Assembly (NCBI GenBank): GCA_900548935.1
Contig: URMR01000088.1
Location: forward strand, 1 to 7,621
DNA from: an uncultured Collinsella sp.
GTDB lineage: Bacteria; Actinomycetota; Coriobacteriia; Coriobacteriales; Coriobacteriaceae
Reading direction: 5' to 3'
DNA: 7,621 nt
Within the stretch, counting starts at the first letter, position 1. Each line of letters opens with the position of its first letter. Shown here one piece after another: positions 1 to 5,761 of the stretch. Below the pieces are notes generated by a model. The model did not search any database and was not told where the DNA came from. It saw only the letters and a list, made by a program, of their open reading frames with translations. A program made the position numbers and the translations under genes.

Positions 1-191
1 TGCGGGCGGTTCTCGGCAAAATGGCGATACCCCACCTGGATGGCCGCGATGGTCTCATTGACGCCGACGGTCTTAGATACGGCAATCAGACGCGCGGCAT
101 CGTGGGGCCTCCCAGCGCGATCGAGCGCGGCATAGAAACGCTCGAGTATATGCTCGCGGCGAGCGCGCATTACATTCAAATAGTTATCCAT
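1..191 (-). CDS. yggS: YggS/PROSC-family pyridoxal-phosphate homeostasis protein, N-terminal part (C-terminus beyond window)
   Basis: The first 63 codons are in the window and the gene continues past base 1. The N-terminus is a charged helix (MDNYLNVMRARREHIL) followed by LIAVSKTVGV, the hallmark of the YggS/YlmE/PROSC family. Lys40 in this VSKT motif is expected to carry the PLP Schiff base, by family knowledge. A GYRHFAENR segment (about residues 54-62) matches the conserved G.RHFGEN stretch. Family members are cytosolic single-domain type III-fold PLP proteins that bind and buffer PLP and affect amino- and keto-acid balance; no enzymatic reaction is firmly assigned. The ATG at 191 was chosen because GGAGG (205-201) lies 9 bases upstream. 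The family commonly follows pgeF (ylmD-ylmE-sepF in Firmicutes, similar in Actinobacteria); here the pst-phoU genes separate the two. Family assignment is firm; the rest of the protein cannot be checked. Confidence 0.9.
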   Translation of the reverse strand, partial: MDNYLNVMRARREHILERFYAALDRAGRPHDAARLIAVSKTVGVNETIAAIQVGYRHFAENRP

Positions 192-241
192 TGCCAATCG
201 CCTCCGCTAACAGCACAACAAGTAGTCCCATGCTAGCGCAA

Positions 242-273
242 GAGCGCGGCCCCGCATCCGCAAGGCCGCGCTC
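242..273 (-). terminator. Perfect 10-bp GC-rich stem-loop after phoU, possible terminator
   Basis: Bases 242-251 and 264-273 form a perfect inverted repeat (arm GAGCGCGGCC) around a 12-base loop, 38 bases beyond the phoU stop. In the minus-strand transcript the stem is followed only by UU and then GCGC, so the U-tract expected of a classic intrinsic terminator is missing. It may terminate weakly, act with Rho, or protect the 3' end of the pst-phoU message while some transcripts read into yggS. The hairpin is directly visible; its function is inferred. Confidence 0.5.
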
Positions 274-311
274 CCTTAGGTATTTACAATCTTTTGACGA
301 ACGAGGCTACC

Positions 312-1169
312 CTACTCCTCGTCGTCCTCACCATCATCCTCGTCCTCAAGATGATCCAACAGGTAGCGAAGTCCCTCGCTCACCTCGTTAGCGGGCACCT
401 TGGCAACAAAGCGTGCATCCACGGCAGGCCTCATGATGACGCCCTCGCCCGAAGGCACGCGCATGCTCTCGAGCTCGTCCTCGTCCGTACGGGCGATATC
501 GCCGGCAGTCATACGCTGGCCGGTCAAAAGGAAGGTCAGACGGCAGGCGGCATCGATGGAAATCGAGGCGATGCGATCGAGGTAGCGCGAAACCATGATG
601 GCGCGACGCAGATCGTCATAGTTGCTGTCGTCGTCCATAAAATCGCCCGTGTCCATGCGGTTAAAGGTGCGGAAGAACTTCTCGTACGCCGCATGCACCG
701 GCTCGTCCTCGACGGCCAGGTTGCAGATGATGGACATGTCGTTAGTGACGAGCGCGGACAGCGACGAACCCAGCACCTGGTAAACAGCTTCGGCCTCGGC
801 CTCAACCGTACCGACGAGTTCCTGAGGCAGCGAAATGTCGGCCTTGACCATGTGACGCGTGGCGCGGCAGATCTGGCGAACCTTATCGGTCATGCGCTGC
901 AGGTTAAAGTCGACGTAGATGATCGTCTGCAGCAAGCGGAAGTCGGAGGCGACCGGCGACTGCGTAGCGATCAGGTTGTAGCACACGGCCTCCAAGTTGG
1001 CGCAGCGCGCGTCAATCGAAAGCGTGCGCTTCTTGGTCTTAGTGGCGAGCTTGCGGTCGTCGGTCACATAGGCCTTCACGGCGTCGTGAAGGGCAAGATC
1101 GACGGCCTCGTAGATGCTCAGCATCTCGTGACGGGCCTCGATGAGCTGACGGGAAAACAGTTTGCGCAT
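312..1169 (-). CDS. phoU: PhoU-family phosphate signalling regulator with acidic C-terminal tail
   Basis: This 285-residue cytosolic protein ends the pst operon and by family role links PstSCAB to the PhoR-type sensor kinase, damping Pho signalling and transport when phosphate is plentiful. Two tandem PhoU three-helix repeats are visible. The first contains SDFRLLQTIIYVDFNLQRMTD (75-95); the second contains MVSRYLDRIASISIDAACR (192-210), followed by the usual closing FLLTGQ (213-218). The metal-cluster motif of the family (E/D-x-x-x-D, usually ERIGD) is altered in both repeats: Q91-R-M-T-D95 and D198-R-I-A-S202. About 65 extra residues follow the second repeat and end in a strongly acidic run (276-285), so the protein is longer than the typical 215-240 residues. 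The ATG at 1169 has GGAG (1179-1176) 6 bases upstream. It lies 92 bases after pstB, unlike the tight spacing inside pstSCAB. The identity is secure from sequence and context. Confidence 0.93.
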   Translation of the reverse strand: MRKLFSRQLIEARHEMLSIYEAVDLALHDAVKAYVTDDRKLATKTKKRTLSIDARCANLEAVCYNLIATQSPVASDFRLLQTIIYVDFNLQRMTDKVRQICRATRHMVKADISLPQELVGTVEAEAEAVYQVLGSSLSALVTNDMSIICNLAVEDEPVHAAYEKFFRTFNRMDTGDFMDDDSNYDDLRRAIMVSRYLDRIASISIDAACRLTFLLTGQRMTAGDIARTDEDELESMRVPSGEGVIMRPAVDARFVAKVPANEVSEGLRYLLDHLEDEDDGEDDEE

Positions 1170-1189
1170 GGTTCACTCCAATCAGTTGG

Positions 1190-1236
1190 GTGCGGTCATG
1201 CCGCCCGCACAGTGAATACGCACCGGACCAGGTCCG
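1190..1236 (-). promoter_or_regulatory. Structured pstB-phoU intercistronic gap (hairpin plus palindrome)
   Basis: The 92-base gap 1170-1261 is the only sizeable spacer inside the pst-phoU unit. It holds a 6-bp inverted repeat, GTGCGG at 1190-1195 with CCGCAC at 1205-1210 (9-base loop), and a perfect 13-base odd palindrome at 1224-1236 (CGGACC-A-GGTCCG). Neither is followed by a U-tract, so termination is not indicated. Possible roles are mRNA processing or stability that sets the phoU to pstB ratio, a pause site, or an operator for an internal phoU promoter. No clear -35/-10 pair was found. The repeats are seen directly; any role is inferred. Confidence 0.4.
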
Positions 1237-1261
1237 ATCGGCTTGGGACTAGTCGCACCGA

Positions 1262-2065
1262 TCAGCCAAAGCGGCCGGTGATATAGTCTTCCGTCCGCGA
1301 ATCCACCGGGCTGGTGAAGATCGCGTCGGTTTGACCATATTCGATGAGCGTGGCGGGCTCACCGGCAACTTCCTGCAAGAAAAATGCGGTGTAGTCGCTG
1401 ATACGAGCCGCCTGCTGCATAGAATGCGTGACGATGATGATCGTCATCTCGGGCGCCAGCTCGGCCATCAGATCCTCGACCTTAGATACGGACGTGGGGT
1501 CGATGGCGGAGCAGGGCTCGTCCATCAGAAGGACATCGGGCTGCACCGCAAGCACACGCGCGATGCACAGACGCTGCTGTTGACCGCCCGAGAGCGCCAA
1601 ACCATCCTTGTTGAGCTGATTGGATACCTCTTTCCAGAGGTTGGCGCGCTTGAGCGATTCTTCCACGATGTCGTCGAGGTCGCTTTTGCTAGTCACGCCC
1701 TGCAAACGAGGGCCAAAAGCGACATTCTCGTAGATGGATTTGGGAAACGGGTTGGGCTGCTGAAAAATCATGCCCACGCGACGGCGAAGGTCGACCGGGT
1801 CGACGCCCTCGGCATAGATATCGTTGCCGTCGAGCGTCATGGTACCCTCGACACGAGTGCCCTCGATAAGGTCGTTCATACGGTTGATGCAGCGCAAAAA
1901 CGTCGATTTGCCGCAGCCCGAAGGGCCGATAAACGAGGTGATGGCGTTTTTGGCGATGTTGAGGTCGAGCCCCGTCAGCGCATGAAAGTCACCGTACCAA
2001 AAGTTGAAATCCTTGGCCGTGATGGCCGCTTGCTCCAGCGTGGGAGCGGACTGATAGACGGACAT
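1262..2065 (-). CDS. pstB: Phosphate ABC transporter ATP-binding protein PstB
   Basis: This 267-residue cytoplasmic ATPase drives phosphate import through PstC-PstA, hydrolysing ATP as a homodimer. All ABC motifs are intact: Walker A GPSGCGKST (47-55, Lys53), Q-loop within FQQPNPFP (101-108), signature LSGGQQQR (158-165), Walker B LLMDEP (179-184, Glu183) and the switch histidine His214. The A-loop position is probably Tyr24 in FNFWYGDFHAL. The QQPNPFP and MDEPCSAIDP wordings are characteristic of PstB rather than other ABC ATPases, and the length is typical. The ATG at 2065 follows AAGGAG (2075-2070) with a short 4-base spacer. It starts 12 bases after the pstA stop and ends 92 bases before phoU. 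Nothing in the sequence suggests loss of function. Confidence 0.98.
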   Translation of the reverse strand: MSVYQSAPTLEQAAITAKDFNFWYGDFHALTGLDLNIAKNAITSFIGPSGCGKSTFLRCINRMNDLIEGTRVEGTMTLDGNDIYAEGVDPVDLRRRVGMIFQQPNPFPKSIYENVAFGPRLQGVTSKSDLDDIVEESLKRANLWKEVSNQLNKDGLALSGGQQQRLCIARVLAVQPDVLLMDEPCSAIDPTSVSKVEDLMAELAPEMTIIIVTHSMQQAARISDYTAFFLQEVAGEPATLIEYGQTDAIFTSPVDSRTEDYITGRFG

Positions 2066-2077
2066 GGGACTCCTTAA

Positions 2078-2983
2078 CTAGCGACGTTTGCGCGACAGGA
2101 AGCGCGCAAACAGGTTGAAGGCCAGAATAATCGCCATCAGTAAAAGCGCAGTGCCGTAGGCTGCGTTCATGTTGATGCCGTCGTTGGCAAGCAGATACAG
2201 GTGAACCGTCATGGGGCGGCCGGAATCGAGCGGCGAAATAGGCAGGTTGATGGCCTGGCCCATGGTGTAGAGCACCACCGCGGTCTCGCCGATGGCGCGG
2301 CCGATGGCAAGGACGATGCCGGTGGCGATGCGGCCAAAGGCAGAAGGAAGCACGATCTTGGAGACAACCTGCCACTTGGTGGCACCCAGGCCGTACGCGC
2401 CCCAACGGATATAGCGCGGAACGGCGCGGATTGCCTCCTCGGTGGTGCGCATGACGATGGGCAACATCAGAAGCGCCAGCGCCAGGGCGGCCGAGACCAT
2501 CGAAAGACCCAAACCCATAGCCTCAACAAACAAGGCGTAACCAAAGAGGCCCATAACGATGGAGGGCACCGAGGCCAGGGCATCGGCAGCATAGCGAATG
2601 ATGTCGACGACCTTGCCCTGCTTGGCGTACTCGGCCAGATAGACCGCAGCCAAGACGGCAACCGGCGTGCAGATGAGCATGGCGAGCGCCGTCACGTAGA
2701 TGGTCGAGACAATCGTGGGCCAGATGCCACCCTCGGCGTTTACGCCCTGCGGCCAGCCAAAGATAAAGTCGAGCGAGATATGCGGCAGACCGTTGATGAC
2801 CACGTAGGCGATGATGGCAACCAGCACCAGCGTGGTGATATAGGCCGCGGCGCGAAACACGCCGAGCATGATCTTGTTGGACAGGTCCTTATTGATGCGG
2901 CCCTTCTTGCCATGGGAAAGGGCACGCTTGATGCGCTCGCGCGACGAGGTCGTATCGACCGTCGTGTCAACGGAATCGGACAT
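2078..2983 (-). CDS. pstA: Phosphate ABC transporter permease PstA
   Basis: One of the two membrane subunits forming the phosphate channel, 301 residues. A hydrophilic, basic cytoplasmic N-terminus (1-40) precedes about six membrane segments (roughly 45-65, 89-117, 135-157, 160-178, 220-242 and 275-295). The ABC-permease coupling loop appears as GAYGLGATKWQVVSKIVLP (195-213), with Gly200 and the terminal Leu-Pro conserved but the usual Glu of the EAA motif replaced. GRAIGETAVVLY (228-239), typical of PstA and PstC, follows it. The ATG at 2983 lies 3 bases after the pstC stop, and its G-rich ribosome binding site lies within the last codons of pstC. Assignment to PstA rather than PstC rests on position immediately before pstB, the short periplasmic loop and the PMTVHLYLLA stretch (257-266) near the last membrane segment. 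Confidence 0.96.
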   Translation of the reverse strand: MSDSVDTTVDTTSSRERIKRALSHGKKGRINKDLSNKIMLGVFRAAAYITTLVLVAIIAYVVINGLPHISLDFIFGWPQGVNAEGGIWPTIVSTIYVTALAMLICTPVAVLAAVYLAEYAKQGKVVDIIRYAADALASVPSIVMGLFGYALFVEAMGLGLSMVSAALALALLMLPIVMRTTEEAIRAVPRYIRWGAYGLGATKWQVVSKIVLPSAFGRIATGIVLAIGRAIGETAVVLYTMGQAINLPISPLDSGRPMTVHLYLLANDGINMNAAYGTALLLMAIILAFNLFARFLSRKRR

Positions 2984-2986
2984 AGC

Positions 2987-3910
2987 CTACCCCCTCTTCT
3001 TGGAAATCAGGCGGACGATACCCACCAGTGCAGCGGAGATGATAAACAGGACCACGCCCATGCCAAACAGAGCCGAGCGGTGCAGGCCCGAGGAATAACT
3101 CATGTCGAGCGCGATCTGGCTCGTGAGCGTCGAGATGGGGCTCGAGATGCTGTCCGGGATGACCGGAGCGTTGCCGACGACCATGAGCACGGCCATGGTC
3201 TCACCGATGGCACGCCCCATACCCAAGACAATTGCATCGACAATGCCCAGTTTGGCTGCAGGCAACACGACCCTGTAGATGGTCTGCCACTTGGTGGCAC
3301 CCATGGCATAGGACGCCTCGCGAATGCCCATGGGAATGGAATTGAGGGCATCGATGGTGAGCGTGGTGATGGTAGGAACGATCATGATGGCGAGCACGAA
3401 CCACGCCGTCAGCGCGCCAAAGCCAAGACCGCCGGTCAGCTGCGCGATAAACGGACGAATGATGACCATGCCAAAGAAACCATAGATGATGGAGGGGATG
3501 CCCGCAAGCAGGTCGACGGCGGGGCTGATGAGCCTGCGCACGCGCTTGCTGGCGATCTCGACCAGATATACAGCCGTGCCCACACCCAGGGGCACCCCCA
3601 TGGCGAGCGCACCGACCGTCACCAGACCAGAGCCCGCCAGCAACGACATGATGCCGTAGTGACCCTCAGAGGGCGCCCACGTAAAGCTAAAGAAGTCCGC
3701 CAGACCGATGTCGGTAAAGACGGGCAGCGCCGAGTACGTGGTAAAGACAAAAATCAGGATGACGGTGACGACCGCCAAGAACGCGCAGGCAAAGAAGATC
3801 CACTGCAACGCCTTCTCCTTGAGATAGGTGCCGCGCGACACCAACGCCAACTCACGTTTTTTGGGCGCCTGAGCCTCCTGCTCAATCTGGGGGGTTTCCT
3901 GTGCTTCCAC
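2987..3910 (-). CDS. pstC: Phosphate ABC transporter permease PstC
   Basis: The second membrane subunit of the phosphate importer, 307 residues from the preferred start. It has a hydrophilic N-terminus (1-35), a first membrane segment at about 37-58, a PstC-type extracytoplasmic loop with FFSFTWAP (73-80), then five more membrane segments. The coupling loop is canonical: E198-A-S-Y-A-M-G204-ATKWQ, ending L216-P217, followed by GRAIGETMAVLMVVGN (232-247). The start is a GTG. A GTG at 3919 would sit only one base from AAGGGG (3926-3921), whereas the GTG at 3910 has a 10-base spacer, so 3910 is preferred. With it the gene begins one base after the pstS stop; using 3919 would add three residues and give an 8-base overlap. 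The rare start and tight junction point to co-translation with pstS. The family call is firm; the start is moderately sure. Confidence 0.95.
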   Translation of the reverse strand: MEAQETPQIEQEAQAPKKRELALVSRGTYLKEKALQWIFFACAFLAVVTVILIFVFTTYSALPVFTDIGLADFFSFTWAPSEGHYGIMSLLAGSGLVTVGALAMGVPLGVGTAVYLVEIASKRVRRLISPAVDLLAGIPSIIYGFFGMVIIRPFIAQLTGGLGFGALTAWFVLAIMIVPTITTLTIDALNSIPMGIREASYAMGATKWQTIYRVVLPAAKLGIVDAIVLGMGRAIGETMAVLMVVGNAPVIPDSISSPISTLTSQIALDMSYSSGLHRSALFGMGVVLFIISAALVGIVRLISKKRG

Positions 3911-3911
3911 G

Positions 3912-4748
3912 CTACTCACTCCCCTTTCCGTCGTTGGTGACGGGAATAAAGCCCGCCTCGCGAATCTGCTTGTCCATCTTCTCGGACGTCACATAGTCAA
4001 TGTAGTCCTGTGCCTGCTGCGAAGGCGTGCCCTTCACAAAGAAGTAAAGGTCGCGCGAGATGGGATAGCCGCCACTTGCAACCGTCTTCTCGGATGCCTC
4101 GACATGGTTGACCGAAACGGCCTTAACCGAGGTCGTGGCGTTGAGGCTCTCGACAAAACCCAGCGAGATGTAGCCAATGGCGCCACGCGAGCGGGACACG
4201 ACATCGCGCACCTGGCCCGTACCCGAAAGAACGGCCGAGCGACGATCGAACGGCGTGCCGTCCATCACGATGGTGCGGAAGGCCTCGCGCGTACCGGAAG
4301 CCTCGTCGCGGTTGATAACTTGAATCTTCAGGTCCTCTCCGCCGACTTCTTTCCAGTTGGTGATCTTGCCAGCGTAAATATCGCGGAGCTGCTCGGTCGA
4401 GAGGTTGTCGACCGGGTTGTCGTCGTTCACGATGACTGCGATGCCGTCGTGCGCGATTACGATCGGGGTCAGGCCCAAATCCTGCTCGTCGGCATTGAGG
4501 CCACGAGAGGAGCTGGCGATGTCGGCCGTGCCGTTGCTGACGGCCTCGATACCCGCAGAGGAGCCAAGGCCGGAGACGAGCACGTCAATGCCGGTCTCTT
4601 CCTTAAAGCCCTCGGCTGCAATCTCGGCAATGGGAAGGCAGGTGGTCGAGCCGGCAACGGTAATAGAAGATGTGGAAGATCCCGAAGAGCAAGCACACAG
4701 CGTGAGCGTAAGCACTGCCGCGCTCAGGACCGATGCGATCCTTCTCAT
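3912..4748 (-). CDS. pstS: Phosphate-binding lipoprotein PstS
   Basis: The 278-residue extracytoplasmic receptor that captures inorganic phosphate and hands it to PstCA. The N-terminus is a lipoprotein signal (MRRIASVLSAAVLTLT) with lipobox L17-C-A-C20, so Cys20 should be lipidated and anchor the protein to the outer face of the membrane. A short Ser/Gly linker leads to the type II binding fold. Likely phosphate-contacting elements are VAGSTTCLP (31-39), the serines of ASSSRG (78-83), Asp101 in AHDGIAVIVN, and RDEASGTREAF (147-157). The domain resembles the compact PstS group common in Gram-positives. The ATG at 4748 overlaps the pgeF stop as ATGA (4748-4745), and only a weak GGTG precedes it, so translation probably depends on ribosomes finishing pgeF. 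Identity is firm. Confidence 0.96.
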   Translation of the reverse strand: MRRIASVLSAAVLTLTLCACSSGSSTSSITVAGSTTCLPIAEIAAEGFKEETGIDVLVSGLGSSAGIEAVSNGTADIASSSRGLNADEQDLGLTPIVIAHDGIAVIVNDDNPVDNLSTEQLRDIYAGKITNWKEVGGEDLKIQVINRDEASGTREAFRTIVMDGTPFDRRSAVLSGTGQVRDVVSRSRGAIGYISLGFVESLNATTSVKAVSVNHVEASEKTVASGGYPISRDLYFFVKGTPSQQAQDYIDYVTSEKMDKQIREAGFIPVTNDGKGSE

Positions 4749-5545
4749 AGCATCACACCGATCGCGGCATGGCGCCCACAGGTGCCACCCTCGTTGCGGT
4801 AGGAGTAAAAGCGGTCGTTCTGACGCACGGTGGAGAGCTGCGTGTCTACGATATTGTCCGTATCGACGCCAGCGTCCAGCAGCGCCTCGCGAATTGCAGC
4901 AGAAAGGTCGAGCATGCGAGAGACGCTCGCATCGATGCAGGAAAACTCGGCGGCAAAGCGATCCATGAGCTCCTGGGATACCTCGTATTCGTCACCCAAG
5001 ATATGAGGGCCAATATAGGCGGAGACGTCACTCGCGTCGCAGCCAGCGGCATCGCAAAGCGCCTGGCACGCCTTGGCGGAAATGCGCGCAATCGTGCCCT
5101 TCCAGCCAGAATGAACCACGGCAAATCCGCCGGGAGCCAGCAGCACCACGGGAACGCAGTCGGCAAAACAGAGCAGCACGGGCACCTCATGGGCCGTACA
5201 GACGATGGCATCGCAGCCCTCGGCAATCTGCTCGTGAATATCCTCGAGATCGTCGGCACCGCCCGAGGTCACCGTAACGATATGATCGCCGTGCACCTGA
5301 TTGGGAACGAGTAGATTGTGCTCGCACTCAGAGGCACCCATGGCCTCGAGCGCGCGACGACGATTTTCTTGAACAGCAAAGGGGTCATCGCCTACATGCG
5401 AGCCCAGGTTGAGCGAGGAGTACGCATCTTCGGAAACGCCACCGGTGCGCTCGGTAAAGGCAAAACGAACATCGGTCGTCGCGCCCTCCACCAACGTAAC
5501 TCCATCATGGTCGACACGCGAAACGTTGTCCGCACGTGCTGCCAT
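4745..5545 (-). CDS. pgeF: PgeF/YfiH-family multicopper-oxidase-like (laccase-domain) protein; peptidoglycan editing factor / purine nucleoside phosphorylase
   Basis: This 266-residue cytosolic protein belongs to the DUF152/YfiH (YlmD, FAMIN-related) family. Members are reported to phosphorolyse purine nucleosides, and the E. coli member keeps wrong amino acids out of peptidoglycan precursors. The metal-site residues are all present: His85 in QVHG (83-86), Cys130 in FADCVP (127-132) and His145 in HSGWKGT (145-151). Other family markers are YIGPHILGDEYEV (177-189), a DLSAAIREALLDAGV stretch (213-227) and the closing FYSYRNEGGTCGRHAA. The frame stays open upstream to 5611, but the ATG at 5545 is chosen because AGGAGG (5558-5553) lies 7 bases before it and homology begins just after. 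A terminator upstream gives pgeF its own promoter region, and its stop overlaps the pstS start, so it appears to be the first gene of a pgeF-pstSCAB-phoU unit. The substrate here is untested. Confidence 0.93.
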   Translation of the reverse strand: MAARADNVSRVDHDGVTLVEGATTDVRFAFTERTGGVSEDAYSSLNLGSHVGDDPFAVQENRRRALEAMGASECEHNLLVPNQVHGDHIVTVTSGGADDLEDIHEQIAEGCDAIVCTAHEVPVLLCFADCVPVVLLAPGGFAVVHSGWKGTIARISAKACQALCDAAGCDASDVSAYIGPHILGDEYEVSQELMDRFAAEFSCIDASVSRMLDLSAAIREALLDAGVDTDNIVDTQLSTVRQNDRFYSYRNEGGTCGRHAAIGVML

Positions 5546-5552
5546 ACTAAAG

Positions 5553-5558
5553 CCTCCT
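5553..5558 (-). promoter_or_regulatory. Ribosome binding site fixing the pgeF start
   Basis: AGGAGG on the minus strand, 7 bases before the ATG at 5545. It is a near-perfect anti-16S match and decides against the upstream in-frame ATG at 5611, which would add a 22-residue leader that resembles a signal peptide by chance. Confidence 0.85.
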
Positions 5559-5572
5559 AATAACACAAGTAT

Positions 5573-5587
5573 TGCGGCGACGCCGCA
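5573..5587. repeat. 15-base perfect interrupted palindrome upstream of pgeF
   Basis: TGCGGCG, one central base, then CGCCGCA: both 7-base arms match exactly. It lies 28-42 bases before the pgeF ATG and just upstream of its ribosome binding site. In RNA it could only form a 5-bp stem with a 5-base loop, so a DNA site for a dimeric regulator or a small leader hairpin are both possible. The symmetry is certain; the role is not. Confidence 0.45.
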
Positions 5588-5623
5588 GCAGTCCGTGTCA
5601 TACGGCTGCACACTTCATCAAAA

Positions 5624-5629
5624 AGGATA
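5624..5629 (-). promoter_or_regulatory. Possible -10 element of the pgeF-pst-phoU promoter
   Basis: TATCCT on the minus strand keeps the most conserved T, A and final T of a sigma-70 -10 box (4 of 6 matches). No good -35 hexamer sits 16-18 bases upstream; the 11-base direct repeats end 15 bases upstream instead, as expected of an activator-dependent promoter. A start here would give a leader of about 70 bases before pgeF. This is a weak match supported mainly by location. Confidence 0.3.
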
Positions 5630-5644
5630 CCCGCAGCGGTAAGG

Positions 5645-5666
5645 AGCAAACGTAAAGGGAACGTAA
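5645..5666 (-). promoter_or_regulatory. Candidate PHO box: two 11-base direct repeats
   Basis: Two adjacent 11-base units on the minus strand, TTACGTTCCCT (5666-5656) and TTACGTTTGCT (5655-5645), agree at 9 of 11 positions, including a perfect 7-mer TTACGTT. Binding sites of PhoB/PhoP-type OmpR-family regulators share this layout: 7-base conserved units repeated every 11 bases, as in E. coli pho boxes and Streptomyces PhoP repeats. The 7-mer itself differs from those published consensus words, so the call rests on spacing and on the phosphate genes downstream. The repeat is seen; regulator identity is inferred. Confidence 0.45.
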
Positions 5667-5705
5667 GGAGATTGGAGGCTTTCGTTTACAAAGACGAAAC
5701 ACAAC

Positions 5706-5737
5706 AAAAAAGGGGTGCGCCCAATCGGACGTACCCC
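5706..5737 (-). terminator. Intrinsic terminator of ftsZ
   Basis: On the minus strand, GGGGT (5737-5733) pairs with ACCCC (5716-5712), there is one A/C mismatch, then CGTCC (5731-5727) pairs with GGGCG (5722-5718, one G-U pair) around a GATT tetraloop. TTTTTT (5711-5706) follows immediately. The hairpin begins 24 bases after the ftsZ stop. This is a classic Rho-independent terminator and should separate ftsZ transcription from pgeF. Confidence 0.9.
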
Positions 5738-5761
5738 ATACAGGTCGTTGAGAAAAACGAA

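Noticed and set aside
21..236. A 71-codon plus-strand open frame at the left edge
   Set aside because: It runs antisense to the yggS start region, which has a clear ribosome site and the family VSKT motif.
294..1286. A 330-codon plus-strand open frame opposite phoU
   Set aside because: It is antisense to phoU and the phoU-pstB gap, with no domain and shadow-type composition.
2201..3940. A 579-codon open frame on the plus strand across pstA and pstC
   Set aside because: It lies wholly antisense to two clear permease genes, is full of Asp, Gly, Arg and His with no recognisable domain, and is explained by GC-biased third positions leaving the opposite strand free of stops.
5546..5611. An N-terminal extension of PgeF resembling a signal peptide
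   Set aside because: The ATG at 5611 lacks a good ribosome site, whereas the ATG at 5545 has AGGAGG 7 bases upstream. PgeF-family proteins are cytosolic, and the extension overlaps the palindrome and leader.
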